Assembly (NCBI RefSeq): GCF_900128415.1
Contig: NZ_LT635772.1
Location: forward strand, 434,001 to 498,000
Source: Anaerococcus mediterraneensis
GTDB taxonomy: Bacteria > Bacillota > Clostridia > Tissierellales > Peptoniphilaceae
DNA: 64,000 nucleotides
Direction of reading: 5' to 3'
In this document: positions 20,565 to 29,382 of the stretch, piece by piece
How the letters are laid out: each line of letters begins with the position of its first letter
Numbering within the stretch: the first letter of the stretch is position 1
Notes under the pieces: model-generated
Seen by the model: only the letters and a program-made list of their open reading frames with translations
The model's database searches: none
What the model was told of the DNA's origin: nothing
Translations under genes and position numbers: made by a program

Positions 20565-22097
20565 ATGTTAGATACTAATCTAAAAATGCAACTGGCCCAA
20601 TATTTTGACCTCTTGAAAACAGAGGTCACTATTGGGCTTTGTGCTCAAAATGACGAAAACTCTAAAAAAGTTAGGGACTTTGTAAATGAGGTTGCAAGTC
20701 TTTCTGACAAGATAGATGTTGTTGAGAAAAATCTGACCTATACCCCTTCTTTTGAGATAAAAGGAAGCTTTGACCACGGAAAAATCGTTTTTGCAGGTCT
20801 GCCTTTAGGTCATGAGTTTGCCTCCTTTGCCCTAGCTATGCTACAAGCAGGCGGTATTGATCCAAAGATTGACGAATCAGACAAAAAAAGAATAAAATCT
20901 CTCGGTCAGGCAGATTTTGAAACAATAGTTTCTCTTTCCTGCCACAACTGTCCAGACGTAGTCCAGGCCTTAAATATCATGGCTATCCTAAATCCGTCTA
21001 TAAATCATACAATGATAGATGGTAGTATGTTCCAAGATTTGGCAGAATCTAGAGATGTCCTAGCCGTGCCTGCTATCTTTAAAGGCAATGAATTTTTTGA
21101 AGGCGGCAAGCAATCCCTAGGGTCTATACTAGAAAAACTCGGCTCAAAAATTGACAAAGATGATTTCAAAGACAAAGGTATTTTTGACGTCCTAATCGTA
21201 GGCGGCGGTCCAGCTGCAGCCACAGCTGCTATCTATGCTGCTAGAAAAGGGGTCAAAACCGGAATCATCGCAAGCGAATTTGGCGGCCAGGTCAATGAAA
21301 CTTTGACTATAGAAAATATCCCTGGATTCAAAACCACAGAAGGACCAGCCTTTATGACCCAAATGCAAGGCCAAGTACAAGCTTTGGGTGTAGATATCAT
21401 GACAGGTGCCATGGCTGCTTCCATAGGAAAAGCTAATAATCTTGTAGAAATCACTCTAGATAATGGCGCAAAGCTTTCAGGCAAAACTGCCATCATAGCT
21501 ACAGGTGCTAGGTGGAGGCTAATAGGTATCCCTGGCGAAACTGAATTTAAAAACAAGGGTGTAGCCTACTGTACCCACTGCGACGGTCCCCTATTTAAGG
21601 GCAAAAACGTAGCAGTAATTGGCGGAGGTAATTCAGGAATAGAGGCAGCTATAGACCTAGCTGGCCTTGCAAAAGAGGTTACCGTTCTAGAATTTTTGCC
21701 AGACCTAAAGGCTGACGAAATCCTCCAAGAAAAACTAAAGACCCTAAAAAATGTAAGGGTTATAACCAATGCCCAAACCACAGGTCTCTATGGAAATAGC
21801 AAACTTGAAAAACTCACCTACACCGATAGGATAAGCGGTGAAAACCACGAAATCCCAGTAGCAGGTTGCTTTATCCAGGTAGGACTAATCCCAAATACAG
21901 AATGGCTAAAAGATTCTGCTATAGATCTTTCTGACAGAGGAGAAATAATCACTGCAAATGATGGATCTACAAATATAGATGGGATCTATGGGGCAGGAGA
22001 TGCCACGGATACACTTTTCAAGCAAATTGTAATAGCCGCCGGAAGCGGAGCGATAGCAGCCCTTGGCGCCTTTAATAAACTTATGATAAGTAAATAA
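20565..22097 (+). CDS. ahpF: Alkyl hydroperoxide reductase subunit F (NADH-dependent flavin disulfide reductase)
   Basis: About 510 residues from ATG at 20565; a frame from 20550 would overlap ahpC needlessly. The N-terminal double thioredoxin-like domain carries CHNC near residue 126, which passes electrons to AhpC. The FAD motif GGGPAAATAAIYAARKG is near residue 215. The active disulfide CTHCDGPLFKGK is near 340, followed by the NAD-binding VIGGGNSGIEAAIDLAG. All redox cysteines are present. It forms an operon with ahpC and ends at a terminator. Confidence 0.95.
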   Translation: MLDTNLKMQLAQYFDLLKTEVTIGLCAQNDENSKKVRDFVNEVASLSDKIDVVEKNLTYTPSFEIKGSFDHGKIVFAGLPLGHEFASFALAMLQAGGIDPKIDESDKKRIKSLGQADFETIVSLSCHNCPDVVQALNIMAILNPSINHTMIDGSMFQDLAESRDVLAVPAIFKGNEFFEGGKQSLGSILEKLGSKIDKDDFKDKGIFDVLIVGGGPAAATAAIYAARKGVKTGIIASEFGGQVNETLTIENIPGFKTTEGPAFMTQMQGQVQALGVDIMTGAMAASIGKANNLVEITLDNGAKLSGKTAIIATGARWRLIGIPGETEFKNKGVAYCTHCDGPLFKGKNVAVIGGGNSGIEAAIDLAGLAKEVTVLEFLPDLKADEILQEKLKTLKNVRVITNAQTTGLYGNSKLEKLTYTDRISGENHEIPVAGCFIQVGLIPNTEWLKDSAIDLSDRGEIITANDGSTNIDGIYGAGDATDTLFKQIVIAAGSGAIAALGAFNKLMISK

Positions 22098-22100
22098 ACA

Positions 22101-22128
22101 AAAAATCGTCCATGAGGGCGATTTTTTT
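22101..22128 (+). terminator. Terminator of ahpCF
   Basis: AAATCGTCC and GGGCGATTT pair around ATGA (one mismatch allowed) and are followed by a seven-T run. Confidence 0.88.
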
Positions 22129-22140
22129 ATTTGTTTTTTC

Positions 22141-22171
22141 TTGACTGTATAGTCCCTATACACAATATGAT
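22141..22171 (+). promoter_or_regulatory. MerR-type promoter/operator of the guanine deaminase operon
   Basis: TTGACT (22141-22146) and TATGAT (22166-22171) are separated by 19 bp, two more than optimal. The spacer holds the dyad TGTATAG-TCC-CTATACA. An over-long spacer with a central dyad is the hallmark of promoters that MerR-family activators untwist. A matching site lies at 25755-25785, and a MerR-family gene lies between the two operons. Confidence 0.8.
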
Positions 22172-22197
22172 ATTCTCAAAATCTTTAGGAGGTAGGA

Positions 22198-23547
22198 ATG
22201 AGTAAATCATTTGCAATAGAAGGAAAGGCTTTTTATAGCGAAAGTTTTGACCAAGTAAAAGTTATAAATAAGGGGATTTTTCTGGTAAACGATGAGGGTT
22301 TTATAGAAGATCTTTTCGAAAAATCCCATAGTGATTATGAAGATATCAGAAAAAAACTATTAGAAGCGGGCGAACTTAGGGTTTTGGCTGATGATGAGTA
22401 CATATTGCCAGGTTTTATAGACCTTCACAACCACGCCCCACAGTGGCCACAAGCAGGCACCGCCCTAGATAGTCCCTTGGAGGTTTGGCTGGGTAAATAT
22501 ACCTTCCCACTAGAAAGCAAGTATAGGGATCTTGAATTTGCAAACATGATTTATAGAGATTTGGTAAAAGAAACCCTCAAATTCGGTACAACCACAGCTA
22601 TGTACTTTGCAAGTGTTGATAGGGCTCCATCAAGTCTTCTCGCCAAAATCTGTGGGGATCTCGGCCAAAGAGGTCTGGTTGGCAAGGTTGTGATGGATGA
22701 TCCTAATGCAAATCCTGATTATTGCAGGGATAAGTCAGCCAAGGATGCTATAGAGGAATGTAGGCTCTTTGTAGATGAGGTTTTGGCTATAAAAGATGAC
22801 TACAAGCAAAAAGTTTATCCAGTTATTACCCCTAGGTTTATACCTTCCTGCTCTGATGAGGCCCTAAAAGGTCTAGGAGAGCTTGCAAAATCCTATAAAG
22901 ATATCCACATCCAAAGCCATGTCAGCGAAAGCGACTGGGAGCATGGTTATGCTATAGAAAGATACGGGATCCATGATGCCAAGGCCCTAGATAAGTTTAA
23001 CCTTATAAACGAAAGAACAGTCCTAGCCCACGCTTGCCACCTATCAGAAGATGACATGAAACTTTTGGCAGATAGAGGAGCCAGTATAGCTCACAGTCCA
23101 ATTTCAAATGCTTATTTTGCAAATGCAGTTCTCCCTGTCAAAACCTGCCAGGAAAATAATCTCAATGTCGGTCTTGCTACTGACATTTCCGGTGGCTATA
23201 GTCCTAGCCTTTATACAGCTATAAGACAAGCTGTGATCTCATCTAGGATGCTAAATGACGGAGTAGACCCAGCCCTAGCTAGTGATAAAAGAGGAAGATA
23301 TGACTCATCTATCACCCTAAATAGAGCCTTTTACCTAGCGACAGCAGGCGGGGGCGAAGCCCTAAAACTACCTATAGGCAAACTTGAAAAAGACTATGCC
23401 TTTGATGTTCAAATCCTAAAAATAGATCATAATATCCCACATTTTTATGAGGAAATCTCTGATATAGATATGCTCCACAAAATCCTACTCTTATCAGAAT
23501 CATCAAACATAAAAGAAGTCTACGTCCAAGGAGAAAGGGTCAAATAG
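22198..23547 (+). CDS. guaD: Guanine deaminase
   Basis: 449 residues of the amidohydrolase superfamily. The metal motif is DLHNHAPQWPQAGTALD near residue 73, a signature of guanine deaminase. Further ligands are the His in IQSHVSESDWEHGYA (about 240) and AHACHL (about 278), and the Asp in LATDISGGYSPSL (about 328). It converts guanine to xanthine and ammonia in the cytoplasm. The ATG follows TAGGAGG. Its stop abuts the ATG of an NCS2 purine permease. The MerR-type promoter upstream links it to the nucleoside import operon. Confidence 0.93.
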   Translation: MSKSFAIEGKAFYSESFDQVKVINKGIFLVNDEGFIEDLFEKSHSDYEDIRKKLLEAGELRVLADDEYILPGFIDLHNHAPQWPQAGTALDSPLEVWLGKYTFPLESKYRDLEFANMIYRDLVKETLKFGTTTAMYFASVDRAPSSLLAKICGDLGQRGLVGKVVMDDPNANPDYCRDKSAKDAIEECRLFVDEVLAIKDDYKQKVYPVITPRFIPSCSDEALKGLGELAKSYKDIHIQSHVSESDWEHGYAIERYGIHDAKALDKFNLINERTVLAHACHLSEDDMKLLADRGASIAHSPISNAYFANAVLPVKTCQENNLNVGLATDISGGYSPSLYTAIRQAVISSRMLNDGVDPALASDKRGRYDSSITLNRAFYLATAGGGEALKLPIGKLEKDYAFDVQILKIDHNIPHFYEEISDIDMLHKILLLSESSNIKEVYVQGERVK

Positions 23548-24879
23548 ATGGAAAATAAAATAATAAATCCCAACGAGAAAAAAATAGAAGAAAAAATCCC
23601 TACTGGCAAGGCCCTAGTCCTTGCCCTCCAGCACACTCTAGTCATGAATGCCTATGTAGTGCCTTTGATCATAGCATCGATTTTGCTTTTTGATGATAGC
23701 CAAAAGGTCAGCATCATCCAATCGACCTTTTTGGTTTCAGGGATCACAACCCTCCTCCAGGCCCTAGTTTTTATGAAATATCCCCTAGTCTATGGGGCAA
23801 GTTTTGTCCCTGTAGGTGGTATTATAGGAATTTATATGATAAATGGCGGCAATATAGATTCTTGGGCCTATGTAGTTGGCGCTTGCCTAATAGGTGCATT
23901 TGTACAAGTCCTATTGGGATTGTCAAAACAGTTTAATAAAATCCTCCAGTCCTTAATCTCCCCAGTTGTTGGAGCAAGCATAGTTATAAATATCGGCCTA
24001 TCCCTCATACCTCTAGCCCTCAATTCGCAAATTTTTATAGAAAATGAAGCTAGTTTGGGAGAAAATATTATAATTGCCCTTGTAACAATGATGGCCATGA
24101 TGGTTTTTTCTATACTTGGTGAAAAGGATAATAAGGTCGGTTCTATTTCTAGAATAGGATCAGGGATTTTTGCCCTTTTGTGTGGATTTCTAGTCTACAT
24201 ATCTTTTGGCTATGGCAACTTTGAACCAGTCAAGGCTGCAAGTTTTTTTGCAAGGCCAGCCCTACCTTTCATAGATTTTTCTATAAAGTTTGACCTGGCA
24301 TCAGTTTTTACAATGATAATTTTATACTTTGTAATAATGACAGAAACTGTTGGATCTTGGCTAGCTACAAGCTCTACAACCCAAACAGACCTTACAGAAG
24401 AAAGGGTCAACAAGGGAGTCACAGGCCTAGGTATTTCTAATATTATATCTTCACTTTTTGGAGTAAGCCCAATGACAGCCTACTCTTCAAATGTCGGAGT
24501 CCTTGCCCTATCCAAAGTTTTTTCCAGGCACATAATGACCCTTGTTGGCGCTATCCTAATACTAATAGGTTTTTCAGGGAAACTATCAGCCATCATCACC
24601 GTCATCCCATCAGCTGCTATTGGTGGAGTATTTTTGGTCACAAGCGGCATCATCGCCCTAGCAGGTATTGGCATGGTCAAAAATATAGACCTAGATAGCA
24701 AGGGCCAATATATTTTGATCATATCAATGTCTTTTGCTATAGGATTAAACCTCATACCAGAAGATTTTATAAAATCCCTACCTGTCATAATCCAGTACAT
24801 ACTAGGATCATCTATAGCAAGCTCTGCCCTAGTAGCTATAATTTTAAATAAAATTATCCCTGATAGGAAAAACTCATAA
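23548..24879 (+). CDS. NCS2-family purine (xanthine/guanine/uric acid type) permease
   Basis: 443 residues with about 12-14 membrane helices. Family marks are ALQHTLVMNAYVVPLII in the first helix, an acidic motif in the TETVGSWLATSS segment (about residue 268), and SPMTAYSSNVGVLAL in the NAT-motif region (about 310). It starts directly after the guaD stop and ends at a terminator. Co-transcription with guanine deaminase suggests guanine or xanthine as substrate. Direction of transport is not shown; uptake is usual, but export of surplus xanthine is possible. Confidence 0.87.
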   Translation: MENKIINPNEKKIEEKIPTGKALVLALQHTLVMNAYVVPLIIASILLFDDSQKVSIIQSTFLVSGITTLLQALVFMKYPLVYGASFVPVGGIIGIYMINGGNIDSWAYVVGACLIGAFVQVLLGLSKQFNKILQSLISPVVGASIVINIGLSLIPLALNSQIFIENEASLGENIIIALVTMMAMMVFSILGEKDNKVGSISRIGSGIFALLCGFLVYISFGYGNFEPVKAASFFARPALPFIDFSIKFDLASVFTMIILYFVIMTETVGSWLATSSTTQTDLTEERVNKGVTGLGISNIISSLFGVSPMTAYSSNVGVLALSKVFSRHIMTLVGAILILIGFSGKLSAIITVIPSAAIGGVFLVTSGIIALAGIGMVKNIDLDSKGQYILIISMSFAIGLNLIPEDFIKSLPVIIQYILGSSIASSALVAIILNKIIPDRKNS

Positions 24880-24901
24880 TATTATTATAAGAAAATTTTA
24901 A

Positions 24902-24937
24902 CCCCCACTTGTTTTACAGCTTGTGGGAGTTTTTTTA
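24902..24937 (+). terminator. Terminator of the guaD-permease operon
   Basis: CCCAC and GTGGG flank an imperfect inner stem and loop and are followed by a run of seven T. Confidence 0.8.
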
Positions 24938-24982
24938 CTTAAAATAAGACTAAAAATTAGTATATTGATAGTGGAGGTTAAG

Positions 24983-25747
24983 ATGAAATATTTATCCATA
25001 AGCGAATTTGCAAATATGTTTGATGTCAGCAGGCAAACTCTGATATATTATGACAAAATAGACCTTTTCAAACCCTATGAAGTCGATCCTAAAACCGGCT
25101 ACAGAAAATATACCTATAACCAATTTTCACAATTTTCTTTTATAAAATTTCTTAGGATCTTAGGATTTTCTATAGAAAAAATCAAAGACCTTTTAAGCCA
25201 TGACGACCTAAACATCCTCAAAGAAGAACTAAACTTCCAGGCTGAAATGATCCTAAAAGAAAGAGATAGATTAGCTGAGATTATAGAAACTATTGAACGA
25301 AAACTAGACTTTGTTGATGAAAAAATGAAACTTAGCAAGGATATAGATTTTGATTTTATTTCTTGCCCACCTAGGATCTACTACTCCCTAGGCTATGAAG
25401 AAAACATCTACAACTCTTCCCTATTTTTCAATTATCCAACCCTAGCTTTTTATAACTACAAAAAGGAAAGCGACTCCTACGACAAGGTTTTTGGGGCCCT
25501 GGTCGGCTTTAATTATGTCAAGGAAGAATACGAAAACTTTATAAAATACCTAGACAAGTACAAGGCCCTGAGGTTTTTCTATGAAGGACCTTATGAAGAT
25601 ATCCCAAAGGTTGTAGAAAAAGCCAAGAAGAAATTCCCAGAAAAAAAATTCACCAAGGATTTTATCTGTATAAACATCCTAGATCCCTTCTTAGAAAATA
25701 TGGTAAATAGGTATGTAACAGAGATCCACATCCCTCTTTGCGAGTAA
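24983..25747 (+). CDS. MerR-family transcriptional regulator with C-terminal effector-binding domain
   Basis: ATG at 24983 is chosen over an upstream ATG at 24923 that lies inside the preceding terminator; GTGGAGG precedes it. The 254-residue protein starts with a MerR helix-turn-helix (YLSISEFANMFDVSRQTLIYY) and wing (YRKYTYNQFSQFSFIKFL). A dimerisation coiled coil spans about residues 75-120. A C-terminal domain of about 130 residues follows, resembling the GyrI-like ligand-binding domains of BltR/BmrR regulators. Sites with 19-bp spacers lie in front of both neighbouring purine operons. It is the likely activator, sensing a purine or nucleoside-derived ligand, but the ligand is inferred only from its targets. 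Confidence 0.85.
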   Translation: MKYLSISEFANMFDVSRQTLIYYDKIDLFKPYEVDPKTGYRKYTYNQFSQFSFIKFLRILGFSIEKIKDLLSHDDLNILKEELNFQAEMILKERDRLAEIIETIERKLDFVDEKMKLSKDIDFDFISCPPRIYYSLGYEENIYNSSLFFNYPTLAFYNYKKESDSYDKVFGALVGFNYVKEEYENFIKYLDKYKALRFFYEGPYEDIPKVVEKAKKKFPEKKFTKDFICINILDPFLENMVNRYVTEIHIPLCE

Positions 25748-25754
25748 AAAATCC

Positions 25755-25785
25755 TTGACTGTATAGTTACTATATAGGTTATTAT
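25755..25785 (+). promoter_or_regulatory. MerR-type promoter/operator of the nucleoside operon
   Basis: TTGACT (25755-25760), a 19-bp spacer and TATTAT (25780-25785). The spacer begins GTATAGT and contains the dyad CTATATAG-like arms, matching the site at 22141-22171 at the first 13 bases. The promoter directs transcription of the phosphorylase gene. Confidence 0.8.
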
Positions 25786-25792
25786 AAAAGAG

Positions 25793-25816
25793 CAAGGACT
25801 TTTTCATAAAAGTCCT
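25793..25816 (+). other. Leader hairpin of the nucleoside operon
   Basis: AGGACTTTT and AAAAGTCCT (around 25795-25815) pair around a short loop just after the expected transcription start. No T run follows, so it is more likely a 5' stabilising or regulatory hairpin than a terminator. Confidence 0.5.
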
Positions 25817-25859
25817 GATTAATTTTAAAACAAGACAACACAAATAAGGAGGATATTTG

Positions 25860-26684
25860 GTGAATAATTCTTACGATCAGTCTTATTTCCAAGATGCGAA
25901 AGACTACATACTTTCAAAGATCAACTACAAACCAGAGCTTGCAATTGTTTTGGGCTCTTGCTTGGGCAATTTCGCTGATAATATAAAAAATCCTACAGTT
26001 ATTAAATACAAGGATATACCAAATTTTTTATTATCAACAGTAGATAGCCATGCAGGAGAGCTTATTTTGGGTGATCTTTGTGGCAAAAAAGTTCTTTGTA
26101 TGTCAGGTCGTTTTCATTATTATGAAGGCTATGATTTTGAACAGCTTGTAATCCCTGTTAGGCTGATGAAGGTCCTAGGGATCAAAAATTTGATTTTAAC
26201 CAATGCAGCTGGTGGTATAAATCCATCCTACAAGCCTGGTGATATCATGGTTATAAAAGACCATATCAAGCTTATGGGACCAAGCCCTGTCAGAGGCAAA
26301 AACTACGAAGAATTTGGCCCAAGATTTTTTGATATGTCAAATGCCTATGATAAAGACCTCATAAAATTAGCAAGAGAGGCCTCAAAAGAATCAAAGATCG
26401 ATATAAAAGAGGGCGTATATTTTTATGCAGCTGGTCCTCAGTTTGAGACTCCAGCAGAAATAAAAGCAATGAGCATTTTGGGAGCTGATGCTGTTGGCAT
26501 GTCTACTGTCACAGAAGTTATAACAGCAGCTCACTGCGGGATCAAGGTTTTTGCTATGTCCATGATTACAAATATGGCAGCAGGCCTTGTTAGCCAAGTG
26601 ACAACAGAAGAAGTAGACCAAACATCTGCAAATAACGAAGAAAAGTTCAGAAACTTTTTGGAGTGTTTGATAAATAAAATTTAA
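25860..26684 (+). CDS. punA: Purine nucleoside phosphorylase
   Basis: 274 residues of the trimeric PNP family (inosine/guanosine type). Marks are VLGSCLGNFAD (phosphate loop), GRFHYYEGY, TNAAGGINPSYKPGDIMVIKDHI, the purine site segment AGPQFETPAEI, and MSTVTEVITAAHCGIKV. It cleaves purine nucleosides to base and (deoxy)ribose 1-phosphate. The start is GTG at 25860, seven bases from AAGGAGG; a TTG one codon earlier is also possible. It is the first gene of a seven-gene operon with a nucleoside-type ABC importer and two sugar-phosphate enzymes. Confidence 0.93.
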   Translation: MNNSYDQSYFQDAKDYILSKINYKPELAIVLGSCLGNFADNIKNPTVIKYKDIPNFLLSTVDSHAGELILGDLCGKKVLCMSGRFHYYEGYDFEQLVIPVRLMKVLGIKNLILTNAAGGINPSYKPGDIMVIKDHIKLMGPSPVRGKNYEEFGPRFFDMSNAYDKDLIKLAREASKESKIDIKEGVYFYAAGPQFETPAEIKAMSILGADAVGMSTVTEVITAAHCGIKVFAMSMITNMAAGLVSQVTTEEVDQTSANNEEKFRNFLECLINKI

Positions 26685-26696
26685 TGGAGGAAGAGG

Positions 26697-27788
26697 ATGA
26701 AAAAATTTCTAGCAGTCCTACTTACAGCGGCCCTAGCCTTGCCAATTTTTGTAGGATGTAATGCAAATGACAATGAAGAGGATACCAAGGCGCCAGCAGA
26801 AACTAAGACTGAGACTGACAGTAAAGAAAGCTCAAAAGATAAGGGAGAAAAGAAAAAAATCGCCCTAGTAACTGACCCAGCTGGTACCCAAGTATTTGTA
26901 CTAAGACTTATCGATGGTCTAAAAGATGCAGCAGAAGAATACGGTTTTGAACCAATAGTTGTCGAATGTCCAGACGCAGCTGCCTTTGAAGAAAATACCA
27001 GAGCCCTAGTAGAAGAAGGTGTAGACTTTATCATAGGTGGTGGTTGGCCATCAGGTGAAGCTATAAATAAAATCGCTACAGAATTTCCTGACAAGGCACA
27101 TTACGCCCTAATAGATTCTGAAGTAGAAGCAGAAAATGTAAAATGTATATCCTTTAGAGAGCAAGAGGGTGCTTACCTAATAGGTATGCTAGCATCTCTA
27201 ATCTCTGAAAAAGACGAAAACACCTTTGGTTCTGTCAATGTATTCCAAGGTGCAGGATCATGGAAATGGAGATACGGCTACATGGAGGGAGTTAAAACCA
27301 ACAAACCAGATGCCAAATTTATCTTCAACTATACAGGTAGTTTCAACGAGCCAGCCATGGCCAAAGAATTTGCTATCCAACAATACGAGCAAGGCGCTAG
27401 ATTTATAAACGCAGCCTCAGCTGGTGGTGACAAGGGAGTTTTTGAAGCAGCCAAAGAAAAACACTTCTACACATCTGGCCAAGACGTAGATTTGACAAGC
27501 CCTGACAACCCATATATCGTATCTTCTCAAATCAAAGATACCTACGCAACAATCCAATACCTAATCAAAGGCTACATGGAAGAAGGCGATAACTGGAAGC
27601 CAGAAAACGAAGAATGGGGCCTAGAAGAAGGCACAATTGGTGCAGTTTTTGTAACCCACGACTCAGAAAATCCAAGAAGTGAAAAACTAACAGATGATAT
27701 GGTAGCTAAACTAAAAGAAGCTGCAGAAAAAATCAAATCAGGAGAAATAGACCTTAAAACCCTACCTGATGAAGAGTCCTATAAGTAA
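26697..27788 (+). CDS. BmpA/Med-family nucleoside-binding lipoprotein
   Basis: 363 residues with lipobox FVGC (Cys near residue 19), then an acidic and Thr/Lys-rich linker. A basic membrane protein (BMP, PF02608-type) domain begins at KKIALVTDPAGTQVFVLRLIDGL. Further marks are EGVDFIIGGGWPSGEAI, ISFREQEGAYLIGMLA and QGARFINAASAGGDKGVFEAAKE. The family includes TmpC/PnrA and BmpA purine nucleoside receptors. It starts 12 bp after the phosphorylase gene. A strong hairpin after it probably keeps receptor mRNA more abundant than that of the membrane parts. Confidence 0.9.
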   Translation: MKKFLAVLLTAALALPIFVGCNANDNEEDTKAPAETKTETDSKESSKDKGEKKKIALVTDPAGTQVFVLRLIDGLKDAAEEYGFEPIVVECPDAAAFEENTRALVEEGVDFIIGGGWPSGEAINKIATEFPDKAHYALIDSEVEAENVKCISFREQEGAYLIGMLASLISEKDENTFGSVNVFQGAGSWKWRYGYMEGVKTNKPDAKFIFNYTGSFNEPAMAKEFAIQQYEQGARFINAASAGGDKGVFEAAKEKHFYTSGQDVDLTSPDNPYIVSSQIKDTYATIQYLIKGYMEEGDNWKPENEEWGLEEGTIGAVFVTHDSENPRSEKLTDDMVAKLKEAAEKIKSGEIDLKTLPDEESYK

Positions 27789-27799
27789 AAGTTAAAGAT

Positions 27800-27865
27800 G
27801 AGACTTTTGCAGAAATATTTGCCTAAAACTATATCCTAGGGAAATTTGCAAAGGTCTCTTTTTTT
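27800..27865 (+). terminator. Intra-operon terminator after the binding protein
   Basis: GAGACTTTTGCA and TGCAAAGGTCTC pair with an inner AAAT/ATTT extension and a large loop, followed by seven T. It lies between the receptor gene and the ATPase gene, so it likely acts as a partial stop that sets the ratio of receptor to transporter. Confidence 0.75.
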
Positions 27866-27879
27866 AAAGGAAGTGAATT

Positions 27880-29382
27880 ATGCTACTTGAGATGAAAAAT
27901 ATCAGCAAGTCCTACGGGCCCTTACTCGCCAATGACAATATAAGCCTGGACCTAAAAAAAGGCGAGGTCCTATCTATAGTTGGGGAAAACGGGGCTGGCA
28001 AATCAACAATAATGAAAATCCTCTACGGCATGGAGGAAAAAGACAGCGGTGAGATCTTTATAGAGGGCAAAAAAGTCTCTATAAATTCCCCAACAGATGC
28101 TATAAAGCTTGGCATAGGTATGATCCAACAGCACTTTATGCTTTTTGATCCCTTCACAGTCTATGAAAACATAGTCTACGGCCAGGAGCCAAAGGATAAA
28201 ATATTTTTTGATAGAAAGTCTTCCAGAAAAATGGTAGCAGACTTATCCGAAAAATATTCCCTAAATATAAATCCTGACCAAAAAGTCCAAGACCTACCAG
28301 TCGGTATCCAGCAGAGGATAGAAATCCTAAAAGTCCTCTACCAGGATGCAAATATTATTATCTTTGATGAGCCATCAGCAGTCCTTACCCCCCAAGAGGT
28401 TGAAGACCTCCTTGAGACTATAAAAAACCTTGCAAAAATGGGCAAGTCAATCATCCTTATAACCCACAAACTAAATGAGGTTATGGCTGTTTCTGATAGG
28501 ATTTTGGTTATGAGAAACGGGAAATATATTGATTGCCTAAACAAAGATGATACAAATATAGAAGAGATTTCCTATCTGATGGTAGGCAAAGAAATCCCAC
28601 AAAGAAAAGTCCCTGACCAAGAGAGAAAAGATTTAGTTCTAAAACTAGATGATGTAAACCTTAGTCAAAACGGAGAAGTCCTCCTTGATAATCTCTCAAT
28701 GGAAGTCTACTCTGGAGAGATAGTAGGCATTGCCGGCGTATCAGGCAATGGCCAATCAGAGCTAATAGAAGCTATCACCGGTCTTAGGGAGATAGATTCT
28801 GGCAAAATCAGCCTAGCAGAAAAAGAAATAGAAAACCTAAGTGTAGGCGAGATTAGGAAGTCTGGCCTGTCTGTAATCCCAGAAGACAGATACCTTTGGG
28901 GTTGTGCAAAGGATGCTAACCTCATAGAAACTGCCATCATGGCCCACCATACCAAAGATAAATTTTCTAAATCTGGTCTTTTAAAAAATGATACAATAAA
29001 AGATTTCACAGAAAATTTGCTAGAAAAATATGATGTTAGATTTACTTCTCTTGATCAAAAGGCAGGAGAGCTTTCTGGGGGCAATATCCAAAAGCTAATT
29101 GTCGGTCGTGAAATGGAAGAAAATACAAAACTCCTCATAGCAGCAGAACCAACAAGGGGTGTTGATATAGGCGCTATAGAGGATATCCACGATAAGCTTA
29201 TCGAAAAAAGATCTAAAATGGATGCCATACTTTTGATTTCTTCTGAGCTTTCAGAAATCCTTACCCTATCAGATAGGATCTACACTATCTACAAGGGATC
29301 TTTTAACGGACATTTCACAAGAAAAGAAGCAAATCCAAAGGATATAGGTCTAAAGATGATGGGAGGAGGCAAAAATGAATAA
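27880..29382 (+). CDS. nupO: Nucleoside ABC transporter ATPase with two ABC domains
   Basis: 500 residues holding two fused ATP-binding domains, as in sugar and BMP-type nucleoside importers. First domain: Walker A GENGAGKST near residue 35, Walker B NIIIFDEPSAVL. Second domain: GVSGNGQSE as degenerate Walker A, signature LSGGNIQKLIVGRE, LLIAAEPTRGVDIGA as Walker B. The first-domain signature region is weak (LPVGIQQRIEILKVL), typical of this subfamily. It precedes two permease genes and follows the receptor, giving a complete importer. The stop overlaps the next start by 8 bp. Confidence 0.9.
   Translation: MLLEMKNISKSYGPLLANDNISLDLKKGEVLSIVGENGAGKSTIMKILYGMEEKDSGEIFIEGKKVSINSPTDAIKLGIGMIQQHFMLFDPFTVYENIVYGQEPKDKIFFDRKSSRKMVADLSEKYSLNINPDQKVQDLPVGIQQRIEILKVLYQDANIIIFDEPSAVLTPQEVEDLLETIKNLAKMGKSIILITHKLNEVMAVSDRILVMRNGKYIDCLNKDDTNIEEISYLMVGKEIPQRKVPDQERKDLVLKLDDVNLSQNGEVLLDNLSMEVYSGEIVGIAGVSGNGQSELIEAITGLREIDSGKISLAEKEIENLSVGEIRKSGLSVIPEDRYLWGCAKDANLIETAIMAHHTKDKFSKSGLLKNDTIKDFTENLLEKYDVRFTSLDQKAGELSGGNIQKLIVGREMEENTKLLIAAEPTRGVDIGAIEDIHDKLIEKRSKMDAILLISSELSEILTLSDRIYTIYKGSFNGHFTRKEANPKDIGLKMMGGGKNE

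Noticed and set aside
22098..22197. Purine riboswitch in front of the guanine deaminase operon
   Set aside because: The leader between promoter and start is under 40 nt and lacks the three-way junction; control by the MerR-type promoter explains the region better.
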